64,000 bases of DNA. It comes from Lachnospiraceae bacterium. GTDB lineage: Bacteria > Bacillota > Clostridia > Lachnospirales > Lachnospiraceae. The stretch covers positions 1 to 64,000 of the forward strand of contig CAJTCY010000013.1 of NCBI GenBank assembly GCA_910575075.1, read 5' to 3'. The notes under the pieces are model-generated. The model worked only from the letters and a program-made list of their open reading frames with translations. It did not search any database and had not been told where the DNA came from. Positions 1-9,120 of this stretch are shown piece by piece (the first letter of the stretch is position 1; each line of letters starts with the position of its first letter). Both the position numbers and the translations under genes were made by a program.

Positions 1-49
1 TTGTTGTTTCTTTTACTTGCGAAATCTTCTTGTTTTGTGTAGAATTCAT
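1..49 (-). CDS. IS110-family transposase, N-terminus only (cut by window edge)
   Basis: Only the first 16 codons lie in the window. Translation starts at the ATG complementary to 47-49, preceded by a strong AAGGAAGG site, and reads MNSTQNKKISQVKETT. From memory, this N-terminal pattern (MNSTQNxKIxQ) is typical of IS110-type DEDD transposases of Clostridia, where a VGIDIAK motif follows shortly after. That catalytic motif is beyond the edge, so the call rests on the short N-terminus and the ribosome site alone. It could be another protein with a similar start. Confidence 0.5.
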   Translation of the reverse strand, partial: MNSTQNKKISQVKETT

Positions 50-186
50 CTTGTAGATACCTTCCTTTTCTGTTCATTTGCTAACTGCCTGGTCAGCAAT
101 GACAGTATAGCGTAGGTATCTATTTTTTTAAATCCTTACTGAACTCTACACTTTGAATTATACAGGAAGCTTACTATTTAAGATTA
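50..186 (-). mobile_element. Non-coding 5' end of the probable IS110-type element
   Basis: This stretch upstream of the partial transposase has no gene. It contains a 9-bp inverted repeat (TAGATACCT at 54-62, AGGTATCTA at 114-122) that could form a long stem over the ribosome binding site on the minus strand. There is also a TATAAT-like hexamer near 159-164 on the minus strand. IS110 elements are known to keep their guide (bridge) RNA in the non-coding end before the transposase gene. Whether this is such an RNA is inference, and the element boundary was not located. Confidence 0.3.
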
Positions 187-227
187 GGGCTGCCGCACTG
201 AATATATTTCGTGCAGCAGCCCTTTTC
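187..227 (-). terminator. Rho-independent-type hairpin after the GH30-like gene
   Basis: GGGCTGC and GTGC arms at 187-199 pair with GTGCAGCAGCCC at 211-222, giving about 12 base pairs just past the stop codon of the GH30-like gene. On the minus strand the following tract is only moderately T-rich. On the plus strand four T follow, so it may act in both directions. Confidence 0.55.
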
Positions 228-231
228 ACCG

Positions 232-3200
232 TTATTTAATCTTAATCTTATATTTAGCGCTTCTGCCGCTTCCGTCTGTGGCTTTTGCCGTGATCGTAAC
301 TGTCCTGCCTTTTCCGGCTTTTTTCGCTGTTACTACTCCTTTAGCATTAACTGTGGCATATTTCTTATTGGAAACAGTCCATGCCAACGTCTTATTCGCA
401 GTCTTTCCAGTAGTTTTAACAGTCGCTTTCATATTGGCTTTCTTGCCTGCTTTAACCGTCTTTGTCTTACATTGCAGAGTTATTTTCTTTACAGCATGTT
501 TTACAATTTTAATTTTAACTTTCGCTGTCTTGCCGCTTCCGTCTGCAGCGGCTGCTGTAATAGTAACATTCTTGCCTGCTCCGGCTTTTTTGGCAGTCAC
601 CACTCCTTTGGCGTTCACTGTAGCGTATTTTTTATTTGAAGACGTCCATACTAATGTCTTATCCGCAGTCTTTCCGCTCGTGCTGACTGTTGCCTTCACT
701 GTTATTTTTTTGCCTGCTGCAAGTCCTTTCGTTCCGCTCTTTAAGGAAATATTTGTCACTGTATCTGTTACCGTAACCTGATAACTTCCTGTTATGCCAG
801 AACCATCGGCAGCTGCGGCCGTGATAACTGCTGTCCCGCTTCCTGTCCCAGTGACTACACCATTATTTACCGTTGCAACCTTTGCGTCAGAAGAAGCCCA
901 ATTGACTGTCCGGTTTGAGGCATTGGCAGGCAAGACGTCTGCCTTTAAAGCGGTACTCTTGCCGATAAGCAGACGTTTCACGTCTCCTGTAACTGTAATT
1001 TTAGAAACTTTCACCTCTGGCGCCTTGCTTAAATTCTCTATGGCTGTTTTGATAGCTGCAGCAGCCTGATCTACCTCTGACTGTGTAACATCAGCCCTGA
1101 TCAGCACTTTCATTCCTTCAGCTACTGCCTGATCCACTGCCGCGAAGGCTTCCTCAGAATAATTTTCACGGTTTAGCACACCTGCCTGGTTGAGCTGTTC
1201 TTTTAAACTGCTGCGGTTTAAATTTGATTTCATCTGTATAGCAATCCAACTCAACACTGGCGCATCCAACTTCTGATTGTTTCTTTCCACTGACAATGTT
1301 ACGTCATTGTTCTTATTCAAGGTTAAATCTTTTGTCACAGAAAAAGTCTTGGAATCTGAACTGCTCCCACAGGTTCCCAATTCCACAGTATCTTCTCCCA
1401 CATAAGCTTTCAGATCCATAGGACGTTTCTCAAAGTTACCATACCACCAGTCATGGAATCCAAAGGTAACTGCATAATTTCCTGCTTCCATGGATAATTT
1501 ATACTGAATCTTATCTTCCACCGGATCATACCAGCCAGAATTATTAGAATCAGCAGCATCATAACCGCTTGCTTTCATCAGATAGCCCCAGGAGCCTTCT
1601 TCATATTTCTTATCCGCCACCTCGTTCTTAAGCGAAGCCGCATTCTTCAATTCCGTAAATAATGTGGAATCCGCCCAGTTGCAGTCAATAAAATACTGGA
1701 TATTCTCTGGTGCAATGTATACTGTCTGGCTGACCGCATATGTGACACCGTCAAATACTGCTGCGCCATTTACGGTAACGCTGCTGAACGCAGAGCCTTT
1801 GAAATCATCTGCCGTAACTTTTTCCCACGCAACTTTCTCTTCCCTGATAGAGCCGCCCAAAGTCCTGGCTTTGACGGTCTTAGGAAGCTGCGGAATCACT
1901 CCGTTCACGGTACTTCCCACTAACGGCAGAATCTCTGAAACAACATCCGGGTCATATTCAGATACCATAATATAACTGATCATTGGGTTATTGCCGCTGT
2001 TGCCAGAACTTTTTACAGCCTTTACACTGGCCGTTCCTGCCTCCTTCATAGACATCTTATAAATCTTAGATATCCCGTTTCCAGGCACCAGCCCTGTGTC
2101 CTTCGTCTCGCCATTGATGATGATGTCTGTATATCTTTGGCTATTATTCCATGGGTCCTTCATTGCCACCGTAACATTATACTCTCCGGCCGGAAGCTCA
2201 AACTGATACTCCATTCCCTCGGAACGCTCCCTGACACTGGTCCAGCGGTCTGCATCCGTATAGTATGCAGCGCTTTCTCCTACATAACCCCAGCTCTTGC
2301 CAGTAACAGGATCCTCACCATATGCCTGGTCCAACACGGTATGGTAACGGCCAAACTGCTCGTCAGACGCAGGGAAATAAATATTTTCCGTGCCTGCATC
2401 CACAAAATACAGCAGCTTTCCTTCTGGAGCCTGGGGGGTTCCGGTAACCAGATTGGATAAATTGCCGAATGAATCTTCCACCTGAATATAATAAGCCGTG
2501 CCGTTCGTAAGCCCTTTCAGGACAGCCAGGTTATCCGTGACTGTTACAAACTGATCCATATTAGCCTCTGAAGTTCCATATTTTACTTTATAGCTGCCGC
2601 TTCCGCTCACCTTGTCAAAGCTGATAGCAAGAGCTCCGTCATAAGCCGTTATTTTACGGATTACCGCCTTGCTCTCAAGAGAAACATTTCCCCAAATGAG
2701 TTCCGCACGGTCTATCGACAGCGAAGCATTTTCCAGCACCCCATTATCTGCTGAAACGGACTCGTCAATCGTTACCCGGATAGTATGTTTTCCCTCGGCT
2801 AATATTCCTGTATCACAGAGAATAAACTCTGGCATTTCCTGCTCGTGATAAAGATCTACCTGCACAGGCGCTCTATCATCCACGGCAATTTTCACCTTTG
2901 TTCCTTTCGGACCCTTGGCGCCGTACAACACCGCACGGCTTCCCTGGAATGTAAAGACTGCCGCCGCATTCTTATCTGCAGTCGTCTGATTATTCCAAGT
3001 TCCAGTATATGTAAATTTATTGATATCGGAAACGGCAACTCCAGATTCTGAGGGTTTTACGATGTCTGCTTCAACAATTTTCTTATAGCTGCCCATATCC
3101 ACTTTTACTGGAATTACATAGGTAGAAACAGAATTGGCCGGAAGCGTTACGTTCAAAACACTGCCGTCAATCGTCTGGGTTCCTGCCAGCTGGCAATTCT

Positions 3201-4782
3201 CTGTATCAGACGTACGGTAAAGCTTTGCCTCTCCCACGTTCTGAAATGCGGATAAATCTACCGTCGTACTGCGGTCTCCAGAAAAATTCTGCGCTACAAT
3301 CACCAGCTCTGACCCATCCGGCGAAACTGCCGCACACATATTGGAATCACCAATATCAATCATGGTATATCCGGCCTTTAAATACTTACTGTACTGCATC
3401 ATGGTATAAAGCTGCTTTGTCACTGCCCAGTACCCTTTGCCTGGGAAATCTTTTAACTGATTTCCAGCTTCATCCACAAGATTTGTATGATAGCCTGGCA
3501 CTGGCCCGTCTGATTCAAATACAGTGTGAATCAGTCCCCAGCTCTCATTATGATGCAGGCACTCATACTCACTGTCAGCCACCAGCCACGCGACCCATGC
3601 GGAAGGCTGCATATATTTCAGATCTGCCATAATGCCTTCACTCTGGCTTTTTGTCTGCGTATCAGCCATGGAATCATGACTGTGTCTGCCGCCGCCCTTG
3701 GTAATCTCGGACATCCACAAGTCCTTATCATAGGCTTTTGCCAGCTTGCGCAGCGTATGGCGTTCATCGTCATTGCCGCTGTAAGTATGAGCGCCAATGG
3801 TTGTCATGCTGTTTTTGGCCTCCGCTGACAATTTCTGAAACGAATTGATGGCATTCTTTAATGCCGTCTCATCTGTACTTGTAATTTCAACTCCGTTCAG
3901 TGAATCACCAAATTCCTCTGCCTTTAACGCCCGTTCCATGGCAAGCAGCATATCAGACTGTTCCGTGCCCGGCTTGAAGACACATCCCTCCTGCTTAGTG
4001 CTGCCATTTCCCCAGTAATTTGTATCCGGCTCATTCATCGGCTCAATGTAATCCACGCCCGTCCCAAATTTTTTCTGAAGATTATTATCAATCCATTTCG
4101 CCGCCCTCGCCATGTACATGGCAAAATTGTCATATTGGTCTGTTTTTAAATTTGACGCCGCATTTACCCCTCCTGTGGAGCTTCCGGATTTTGTCATATA
4201 ATAAGGCGGAGAATTGGAAAATACTTCGTTGATGATATCGTTCTCCGTGCCGTTCAAAGCAGCAGCCTCTTTACGCCATTTATTGGCCTGTTCCAGCATC
4301 CAGAGCTGCCCTGCGTCGTTCATATCCTCTGTATTCTTACTATAAAAAGCGTCTGCGTTAAATTCCGCTGTACCGTCTGATTTGCCCGTCATATCCACAG
4401 TCCACCCTGGGACCAGGCCCTCCACACGTTTAATCGAAGTATCCGGCTTGTCGCCGCCTCCCACGTTGTAACGCACGATGTTCAGATTCAGATATTCCGG
4501 TGAAAAGGCAAGTTCTGCAATTTCCTCCCGGTCCGGCCTTCCGTTTCCATTAAAATCCTGATCCCCCCAGGAACCGATGATATTGCCCCACCAGCACATA
4601 GAAGTTCCCCAGCCCTCCAGAGTCTGATAATGAATCTGCGGATTGACAGCAATCTCCCCTGCCAGCACATTCGTCCCTGCCGCTTCCGCGACAGCTGCCG
4701 GAAGGTCTGCTCTGGCACTGCTAATCAGCATCGCTCCTGTCAGCATTCCTGCCAAAAAACGTTTTACAAATTTCTTTTTCAT
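232..4782 (-). CDS. Secreted GH30-like multidomain glycoside hydrolase
   Basis: Predicted extracellular glycosidase of about 1516 residues. The start at 4782 (MKKKFVKRFLAGML) is preferred over an upstream start because it begins a clean signal peptide and has a GAAGGGAG site 7 bases upstream. The catalytic region (about residues 40-560) resembles the GH30 endo-beta-1,6-galactanase group: EGWGTSMCWW near the N-terminus, a likely acid/base Glu in EPMNEPD (about residue 249) and a likely nucleophile Glu in WMSEIT (about 359). Then follow a CBM-like beta-sandwich (565-690), an Fn3-like module (700-790), two malectin/CBM-like modules (795-940 and 1030-1180) around an Ig-like linker, a FIVAR-like helical segment (about 1185-1250), and three Big_2-like Ig modules. 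The last two are very Lys-rich and resemble the C-terminus of the protein at 16984-19065. The exact substrate cannot be told. A MITE lies directly upstream, so the promoter may be in or near it. Confidence 0.85.
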   Translation of the reverse strand: MKKKFVKRFLAGMLTGAMLISSARADLPAAVAEAAGTNVLAGEIAVNPQIHYQTLEGWGTSMCWWGNIIGSWGDQDFNGNGRPDREEIAELAFSPEYLNLNIVRYNVGGGDKPDTSIKRVEGLVPGWTVDMTGKSDGTAEFNADAFYSKNTEDMNDAGQLWMLEQANKWRKEAAALNGTENDIINEVFSNSPPYYMTKSGSSTGGVNAASNLKTDQYDNFAMYMARAAKWIDNNLQKKFGTGVDYIEPMNEPDTNYWGNGSTKQEGCVFKPGTEQSDMLLAMERALKAEEFGDSLNGVEITSTDETALKNAINSFQKLSAEAKNSMTTIGAHTYSGNDDERHTLRKLAKAYDKDLWMSEITKGGGRHSHDSMADTQTKSQSEGIMADLKYMQPSAWVAWLVADSEYECLHHNESWGLIHTVFESDGPVPGYHTNLVDEAGNQLKDFPGKGYWAVTKQLYTMMQYSKYLKAGYTMIDIGDSNMCAAVSPDGSELVIVAQNFSGDRSTTVDLSAFQNVGEAKLYRTSDTENCQLAGTQTIDGSVLNVTLPANSVSTYVIPVKVDMGSYKKIVEADIVKPSESGVAVSDINKFTYTGTWNNQTTADKNAAAVFTFQGSRAVLYGAKGPKGTKVKIAVDDRAPVQVDLYHEQEMPEFILCDTGILAEGKHTIRVTIDESVSADNGVLENASLSIDRAELIWGNVSLESKAVIRKITAYDGALAISFDKVSGSGSYKVKYGTSEANMDQFVTVTDNLAVLKGLTNGTAYYIQVEDSFGNLSNLVTGTPQAPEGKLLYFVDAGTENIYFPASDEQFGRYHTVLDQAYGEDPVTGKSWGYVGESAAYYTDADRWTSVRERSEGMEYQFELPAGEYNVTVAMKDPWNNSQRYTDIIINGETKDTGLVPGNGISKIYKMSMKEAGTASVKAVKSSGNSGNNPMISYIMVSEYDPDVVSEILPLVGSTVNGVIPQLPKTVKARTLGGSIREEKVAWEKVTADDFKGSAFSSVTVNGAAVFDGVTYAVSQTVYIAPENIQYFIDCNWADSTLFTELKNAASLKNEVADKKYEEGSWGYLMKASGYDAADSNNSGWYDPVEDKIQYKLSMEAGNYAVTFGFHDWWYGNFEKRPMDLKAYVGEDTVELGTCGSSSDSKTFSVTKDLTLNKNNDVTLSVERNNQKLDAPVLSWIAIQMKSNLNRSSLKEQLNQAGVLNRENYSEEAFAAVDQAVAEGMKVLIRADVTQSEVDQAAAAIKTAIENLSKAPEVKVSKITVTGDVKRLLIGKSTALKADVLPANASNRTVNWASSDAKVATVNNGVVTGTGSGTAVITAAAADGSGITGSYQVTVTDTVTNISLKSGTKGLAAGKKITVKATVSTSGKTADKTLVWTSSNKKYATVNAKGVVTAKKAGAGKNVTITAAAADGSGKTAKVKIKIVKHAVKKITLQCKTKTVKAGKKANMKATVKTTGKTANKTLAWTVSNKKYATVNAKGVVTAKKAGKGRTVTITAKATDGSGRSAKYKIKIK

Positions 4783-4811
4783 ACAGTTCTCCCTTCTTAT
4801 TATATTTATAT

Positions 4812-5088
4812 TAGGCAATTGCGAAACTATCAAATTATCAAAATTTCATATACAATTGTACTAAAATATTTTATTCATACGAAACGCACAAAATGCAGGG
4901 CGCACCAAGCATTACAACGAACCACTTAATACGAAAATCATGTTCCGCAAAGGCTTCCATGATTTTTGTGTTTCGTTTCCATGGTGCTAGAATGCATTTC
5001 TTAGCGTTTCGTATGATAAAATATTTCTTCGTAAATTTTTTAAACTGTATATGAAATTCTCAAAACTATTGAGTTTCGCAATTATCTA
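4812..5088. repeat. Fold-back MITE, family 1, copy 1
   Basis: Terminal inverted repeats TAGGCAATTGCGAAACT (4812-4828) and its near-complement ending at 5088 bound an element that folds almost end to end. Inner arms also pair: ATTTCATATACA with TGTATATGAAAT, CATACGAAACGC with GCGTTTCGTATG, and AATCATG with CATGATT. It encodes nothing. A second copy lies at 62364-62698, over 57 kb away, and is nearly identical except that it has about 45-50 extra internal bases. This copy fills the gap between the DHH phosphoesterase and the GH30-like gene. Confidence 0.85.
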
Positions 5089-5135
5089 TATATTGCTATT
5101 ACCCCAAAAGTTAAAAATATCTGATACAAGCATCT

Positions 5136-6056
5136 CTATGTATTAGCCATCTGGCAGAGCTCTTTTAACATTTTGGGTAATTCTGTCTCCATCGCTTCCT
5201 CTGTAAACTGGCAGGTTCCGACTTTCCTATGTCCGCCGCCGTTATATTTTAACATCAGACTGCCCACATTAACCTCACACGTTTTATTCAAAATACTGTA
5301 ACCTACGGCCGCTGAACAGCCTTGTCCGCCGCGGCCGCTCACAATCCATGCAGAAATGTTCTGTTCCGGATACATGCTGTATATCATAAAACGGTTGCCT
5401 GTATAAATGGGATCTACACCTCTTAAATCAGAAATAATAACATTTCCTTCTACTCTGGTATATTTCTTAACCATTTCTTTAAATTTCTCTGCCTGCTCCC
5501 AATATACCTCAATTCGTTCCCTGACGTCCGGCAGCTTTAAAATCTCATCTGTAGTCTTCGTCCGGCACGCCTCCATCAATTCCTCCATCAACTGGTAATT
5601 GGGGATGGAAAACTGACGCCATCTTCCCAGTCCGGTCCGTGGATCCATCAAAAAGCCAATCAAAATCCATCCCGACGGATTCATCACCTCATCAATCGTC
5701 AGATTTCCGGAATCTACTTTATCCACTGCCTCCATCATCTCGCCAAACTGCGGAAACCGTTCCTGTCCCCCATAATATTCATAGATAATTCTTGCACAGG
5801 AAGGCGTAATCCGGCTCTCTCCTTTATATTTTCCTTCTAGTTCCAGTCTCTCATGCTCGCTGGAGTGATGGTCAAACCATAGACCGCACCCTTCCACAAA
5901 AGGGACGTTTGCAAGACAGTCATTTTCATTCACCTCTACCAGACCATCCTGCAGATCTTTGGGATGTGCAAATTTCCAACTGTCAATAATTCCTGCCTCT
6001 AAAAGAAGTGCGCCGCAAACCAGGCCATCAAAATCTGAACGGGTAACTAATCTCAC
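5136..6056 (-). CDS. DHH/DHHA1 family phosphoesterase
   Basis: A 306-residue cytoplasmic protein of the DHH phosphoesterase superfamily, which includes exopolyphosphatases, oligoribonucleases and cyclic-dinucleotide phosphodiesterases. The N-terminal DHH domain shows TRSDFDGLVC (about residues 5-14) and the metal-binding FDHHSSE motif (about residues 62-68). The C-terminal DHHA1-like part ends with GGGHRKVGTCQ, the glycine/His substrate-binding loop of the family. Length and motif order fit a complete protein. It is monocistronic on the minus strand. The actual substrate (nanoRNA, pAp, polyphosphate or cyclic dinucleotide) cannot be decided from sequence. Confidence 0.8.
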   Translation of the reverse strand: MRLVTRSDFDGLVCGALLLEAGIIDSWKFAHPKDLQDGLVEVNENDCLANVPFVEGCGLWFDHHSSEHERLELEGKYKGESRITPSCARIIYEYYGGQERFPQFGEMMEAVDKVDSGNLTIDEVMNPSGWILIGFLMDPRTGLGRWRQFSIPNYQLMEELMEACRTKTTDEILKLPDVRERIEVYWEQAEKFKEMVKKYTRVEGNVIISDLRGVDPIYTGNRFMIYSMYPEQNISAWIVSGRGGQGCSAAVGYSILNKTCEVNVGSLMLKYNGGGHRKVGTCQFTEEAMETELPKMLKELCQMANT

Positions 6057-6194
6057 TGTGATATCCTCCTCACCTTTGCTATTTATTATCTAATTTTGTA
6101 TTTGGCAGCGCTCACTCAAAAATCATAGGCGCTGTCCATTATTTTCTTGAATATTATACCATACCAATGCCTGCTGCCGCAATCAATTTTCAGT

Positions 6195-6330
6195 ATTTGA
6201 ACTCACCCTTTTTTCACAACAACCGATATTTTCGTACCAAAAGGCCTTACTGCCTTTGGCGGCATTGACGTCTTACACAAAAAGTGCCTTTGAAACGTCT
6301 GCTGTTTTACACTTTCCGTTCCAAAGGCAT
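6195..6330. repeat. Fold-back MITE, family 2, truncated copy A
   Basis: The left arm (TTTGAACTC, then CAACAACCGATATTTTCG and TACCAAAAGGCCTT) matches copies B (9437-9562) and C (10035-10230). The right arm ending in GGGGAAACTCAAA is missing. It lies just downstream of the rubredoxin stop and in the same orientation as B and C. Confidence 0.7.
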
Positions 6331-6343
6331 CCTCTGCACTGTC

Positions 6344-6502
6344 TTATTCTTTTACAAATACTTCTTTTCCTAATCCGCACCACGGGCACACCCAGTCATC
6401 GGGAAGTTCTTCAAAAGGCGTTCCAGCCGGAATATCGTGGTCCGGGTCTCCCACATCAGGATCATACACATAACCACAAGGTTCACATAAATATCTGTCC
6501 AT
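6344..6502 (-). CDS. Rubredoxin
   Basis: A 52-residue small iron protein. Two Cys pairs, CEPCG near residue 6 and CPWCG near residue 39, bind one Fe(Cys)4 centre, and the region between carries the family pattern [15 protein letters not shown] and [16 protein letters not shown]. The start at 6502 ([10 protein letters not shown]) has AAGGAG 8 bases upstream; the longer reading frame upstream adds a Lys-rich tail absent from rubredoxins. In anaerobes, rubredoxin carries electrons to oxygen- and superoxide-reducing enzymes. A superoxide reductase-like gene is at 38743-39111 but is not linked. Confidence 0.95.
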   Translation of the reverse strand: MDRYLCEPCGYVYDPDVGDPDHDIPAGTPFEELPDDWVCPWCGLGKEVFVKE

Positions 6503-6595
6503 TTTAATACTCCTTTTTCTTTTTATAATAGGCAATTGCCTGTTTTTAGAAGTATACCCTGTAATATAAAAAATAGTCTTTAAAATTATCTGCCA

Positions 6596-8785
6596 TTACT
6601 GTTGAGCGCCTGCCATCCCTTTCATTCTTAAGGGACGGTTCTCTCTATACGGCCGGAACAAAAGATATATAAATCCTGCTGCAAGCACAAGCGCCGCTGC
6701 GGTTCCAAAACCAAACACACCCGCTGTAACCCAGGTGCCAATCTGATAGATACACATCGCCGCCACATACGCAAGAAGACATTGATATCCGATCGCAAAC
6801 CAGAACCACCTGATATTATTCATCTCTCTCTTGATTGCTCCCATCGCGGCAAAACAAGGAGCGCATAAGAGATTAAATACCAGGAAAGAATACGCTGCCA
6901 CTGCTGTCATATGTCCTGCCAGCGTACCCCAGATTTCTGTTCCATCCTCTGCCACCTCTGCAAAACCAAACAGAATGCCAAAAGTACTGACCACGTTTTC
7001 TTTCGCAACTAAACCTGTGATGGCTGCCACTGCAGATTTCCAGTCTCCCCATCCAAGCGGTGCGAAAATCCAGGCAAATAAATTCCCAATAGAAGCCAGG
7101 ATGCTGTGGTCAATCTCCATATCTTCCAACATACGGAACTGACCGTCTATCCAGCCAAAATATGTGGTGAACCACACAAAAATTGTAGACAGCAATATAA
7201 TCGTTCCAGCTTTTTTAATGAAGGACCAGCCGCGCTCCCACATACTGCGTGCCACATTACCAGCGGTAGGCATATGATAGGCTGGCAGCTCCATCACAAA
7301 TGGCGCTGGCTCTCCTGCAAACATTTTTGTTTTCTTTAAGATAATTCCCGAACAGATGACGGCTGCAATTCCCACAAAAAAGGCGCTCCAGGAAACCCAC
7401 CAGGCATTGCTGAAAAATGCTCCGGCAATCAAGGCGATAATCGGAAGTTTTGCCCCGCAGGGGATAAAGGTCGTCGTCATGATCGTCATTTTGCGGTCTC
7501 TGTCATTTTCAATCGTCCGGGAAGCCATAATTCCAGGCACCCCACATCCTGTGCCGATCAGCATAGGGATAAAAGATTTGCCGGACAAACCGAACTTACG
7601 GAAAATGCGGTCCATAATAAAGGCAACCCTCGCCATATAACCGCAGCTTTCCAGAAATGCGAGAAATAGAAACAGTACCAGCATCTGCGGCACAAAGCCC
7701 AGCACAGCGCCTACTCCCGCAACAATTCCATCAACCACTAATCCCTGCAGCCACGCCGCACATCCAATGGCATCAAGCCCATTGGAGATTATTTCCGGGA
7801 CTGCCGGTACATGAAGACGCTCGATGCCAAACAAATTCCATCCTTCACCAAATACCCCGTCATTGACCCAGTCTGTAGCCCAGCTTCCCACTGTGGTAAC
7901 CGAAACATAATAGACCAGCGCCATAACTGCCGCAAAAATTGGCAGTGCAAGCAATCGATTGGTGACAATTTTATCAATTTTATCTGATACGGTAACTCTC
8001 TCTCTTTTCTTTCTGGTACAGCAATCCCTGATAACAGAAGAAATATAGACATACCGCTCATTGGTAATGATACTCTCCGCATCATCATTCATCTCTTTTT
8101 CTATGGCTGTAATTTCGGCCGTCACATCCGGTACATGTCTCATCTGCGACATTATCTTGTCATCCTTTTCCAGCAGCTTGACAGCGAAGAAACGCTTTTG
8201 TTCCTCGGGTACGCTGGCATCGATTTTATCTTCAACAAGACTCAGCACACTCTCCAATTCAGGCGAGAACTTATGCACACAGTTTCCTGTCTCCTTCTTC
8301 TGCGCCAGGCTCACAGCCTCTTTGGCAGCCTCTCTCACTCCAAACCCTTTCAACGCTGAAATTTCTACCACTGGACAGCCTAATTTCTCACTTAGCTTGC
8401 CGATATGTATCTGATCGCCGCTCTTTGCCACCACATCCATCATATTCACAGCCATCACCATTGGGATTCCCAGCTCCATCAACTGTGTGGAAAGATACAG
8501 GTTGCGCTCAATATTCGTTCCATCGACAATATTTAAAATCACGTCCGGACGTTCTGTGATCAGATAATTTCGTGCCACTACCTCTTCTAACGTATAGGGT
8601 GACAAGGAATAAATTCCCGGCAGGTCCATGATGCTTACGTCTTTGTGCCCTTTTAACTTTCCTTCCTTTTTCTCTACCGTCACGCCCGGCCAGTTTCCCA
8701 CAAACTGATTGGAACCTGTGAGCGCGTTGAATAATGTAGTCTTTCCACTGTTTGGATTTCCCGCTAACGCTATTTTTACCGACAT
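6596..8785 (-). CDS. feoB: Ferrous iron transporter FeoB
   Basis: A 729-residue membrane protein that imports Fe(II). The cytoplasmic N-terminal G domain carries G1 GNPNSGKT (about residues 9-16), G3 DLPG, G4 NMMD and G5 SALKG, followed by a helical GDI-like spacer. The membrane part contains the two Gate/core regions, with GTGCGVPGIMASRT and CAPCFAAMGAIKRE as family landmarks, and it ends in several helices. Length is normal for clostridial FeoB. It is the last gene of the unit feoA-feoA-feoB, read from the promoter at 9373-9401, with a 98-base gap after the second feoA. Regulation by the adjacent DtxR-type protein is likely. Confidence 0.97.
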   Translation of the reverse strand: MSVKIALAGNPNSGKTTLFNALTGSNQFVGNWPGVTVEKKEGKLKGHKDVSIMDLPGIYSLSPYTLEEVVARNYLITERPDVILNIVDGTNIERNLYLSTQLMELGIPMVMAVNMMDVVAKSGDQIHIGKLSEKLGCPVVEISALKGFGVREAAKEAVSLAQKKETGNCVHKFSPELESVLSLVEDKIDASVPEEQKRFFAVKLLEKDDKIMSQMRHVPDVTAEITAIEKEMNDDAESIITNERYVYISSVIRDCCTRKKRERVTVSDKIDKIVTNRLLALPIFAAVMALVYYVSVTTVGSWATDWVNDGVFGEGWNLFGIERLHVPAVPEIISNGLDAIGCAAWLQGLVVDGIVAGVGAVLGFVPQMLVLFLFLAFLESCGYMARVAFIMDRIFRKFGLSGKSFIPMLIGTGCGVPGIMASRTIENDRDRKMTIMTTTFIPCGAKLPIIALIAGAFFSNAWWVSWSAFFVGIAAVICSGIILKKTKMFAGEPAPFVMELPAYHMPTAGNVARSMWERGWSFIKKAGTIILLSTIFVWFTTYFGWIDGQFRMLEDMEIDHSILASIGNLFAWIFAPLGWGDWKSAVAAITGLVAKENVVSTFGILFGFAEVAEDGTEIWGTLAGHMTAVAAYSFLVFNLLCAPCFAAMGAIKREMNNIRWFWFAIGYQCLLAYVAAMCIYQIGTWVTAGVFGFGTAAALVLAAGFIYLLFRPYRENRPLRMKGMAGAQQ

Positions 8786-8884
8786 TTCAAAACTCCTATC
8801 CGCCTTACAGCATTTTTGTTTATCATCACTTACTTTTATTAGTTCTATCTAACCATAGGTCAAAAAAATATATACGGCCAACCG

Positions 8885-9106
8885 TTATTCCACCTCAATC
8901 ATTTCCGCATCTGCCTTTCGCAGAGACAATTCATATCCACGGACAGTCACCTCCACCGGATCTCCCAGAGGCGCCACCTTACGCACAAACACATCCACGC
9001 CTTTGGTAATGCCCATGTCCATGATGCGGCGTTTTACCGGTCCTTCTCCATGTAATTTTGCAACTCTCACTGTGTTCCCGCAGGAAATCTGTTTTAATGT
9101 TCTCAT
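8885..9106 (-). CDS. feoA: FeoA domain protein (second copy)
   Basis: A 73-residue SH3-like cytoplasmic accessory protein for FeoB. It shows the FeoA pattern: KLHGEGPVKRRIMDMGITKG, then a beta-rich core with APLGDPVEVTVRGYELSLRK and a short acidic end. It follows another FeoA gene by 14 bases and precedes feoB, so both FeoA proteins probably assist the same transporter. Two separate FeoA copies before one FeoB are common in Clostridia. Start at 9106 has a good AAGGAAA site. Confidence 0.93.
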   Translation of the reverse strand: MRTLKQISCGNTVRVAKLHGEGPVKRRIMDMGITKGVDVFVRKVAPLGDPVEVTVRGYELSLRKADAEMIEVE

Positions 9107-9120
9107 ATTTGTTTCCTTTC

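Noticed and set aside
278-781. Long plus-strand frames opposite the Ig-like modules of the GH30-like gene (also 17000-17737 and 18290-18925)
   Set aside because: They are antisense to repeat-rich coding DNA, hydrophobic only because Lys/Thr/Ala codons are read backwards, and have no ribosome sites.
6526-6545. Palindrome AGGCAATTGCCT upstream of rubredoxin, similar to the end of the family 1 MITE
   Set aside because: Only about 10 bases match and no second end is found, so a solo MITE end is not supported.
8061-8414. Plus-strand frames opposite feoB
   Set aside because: Antisense shadows without ribosome sites; feoB is complete and clear in its own frame.
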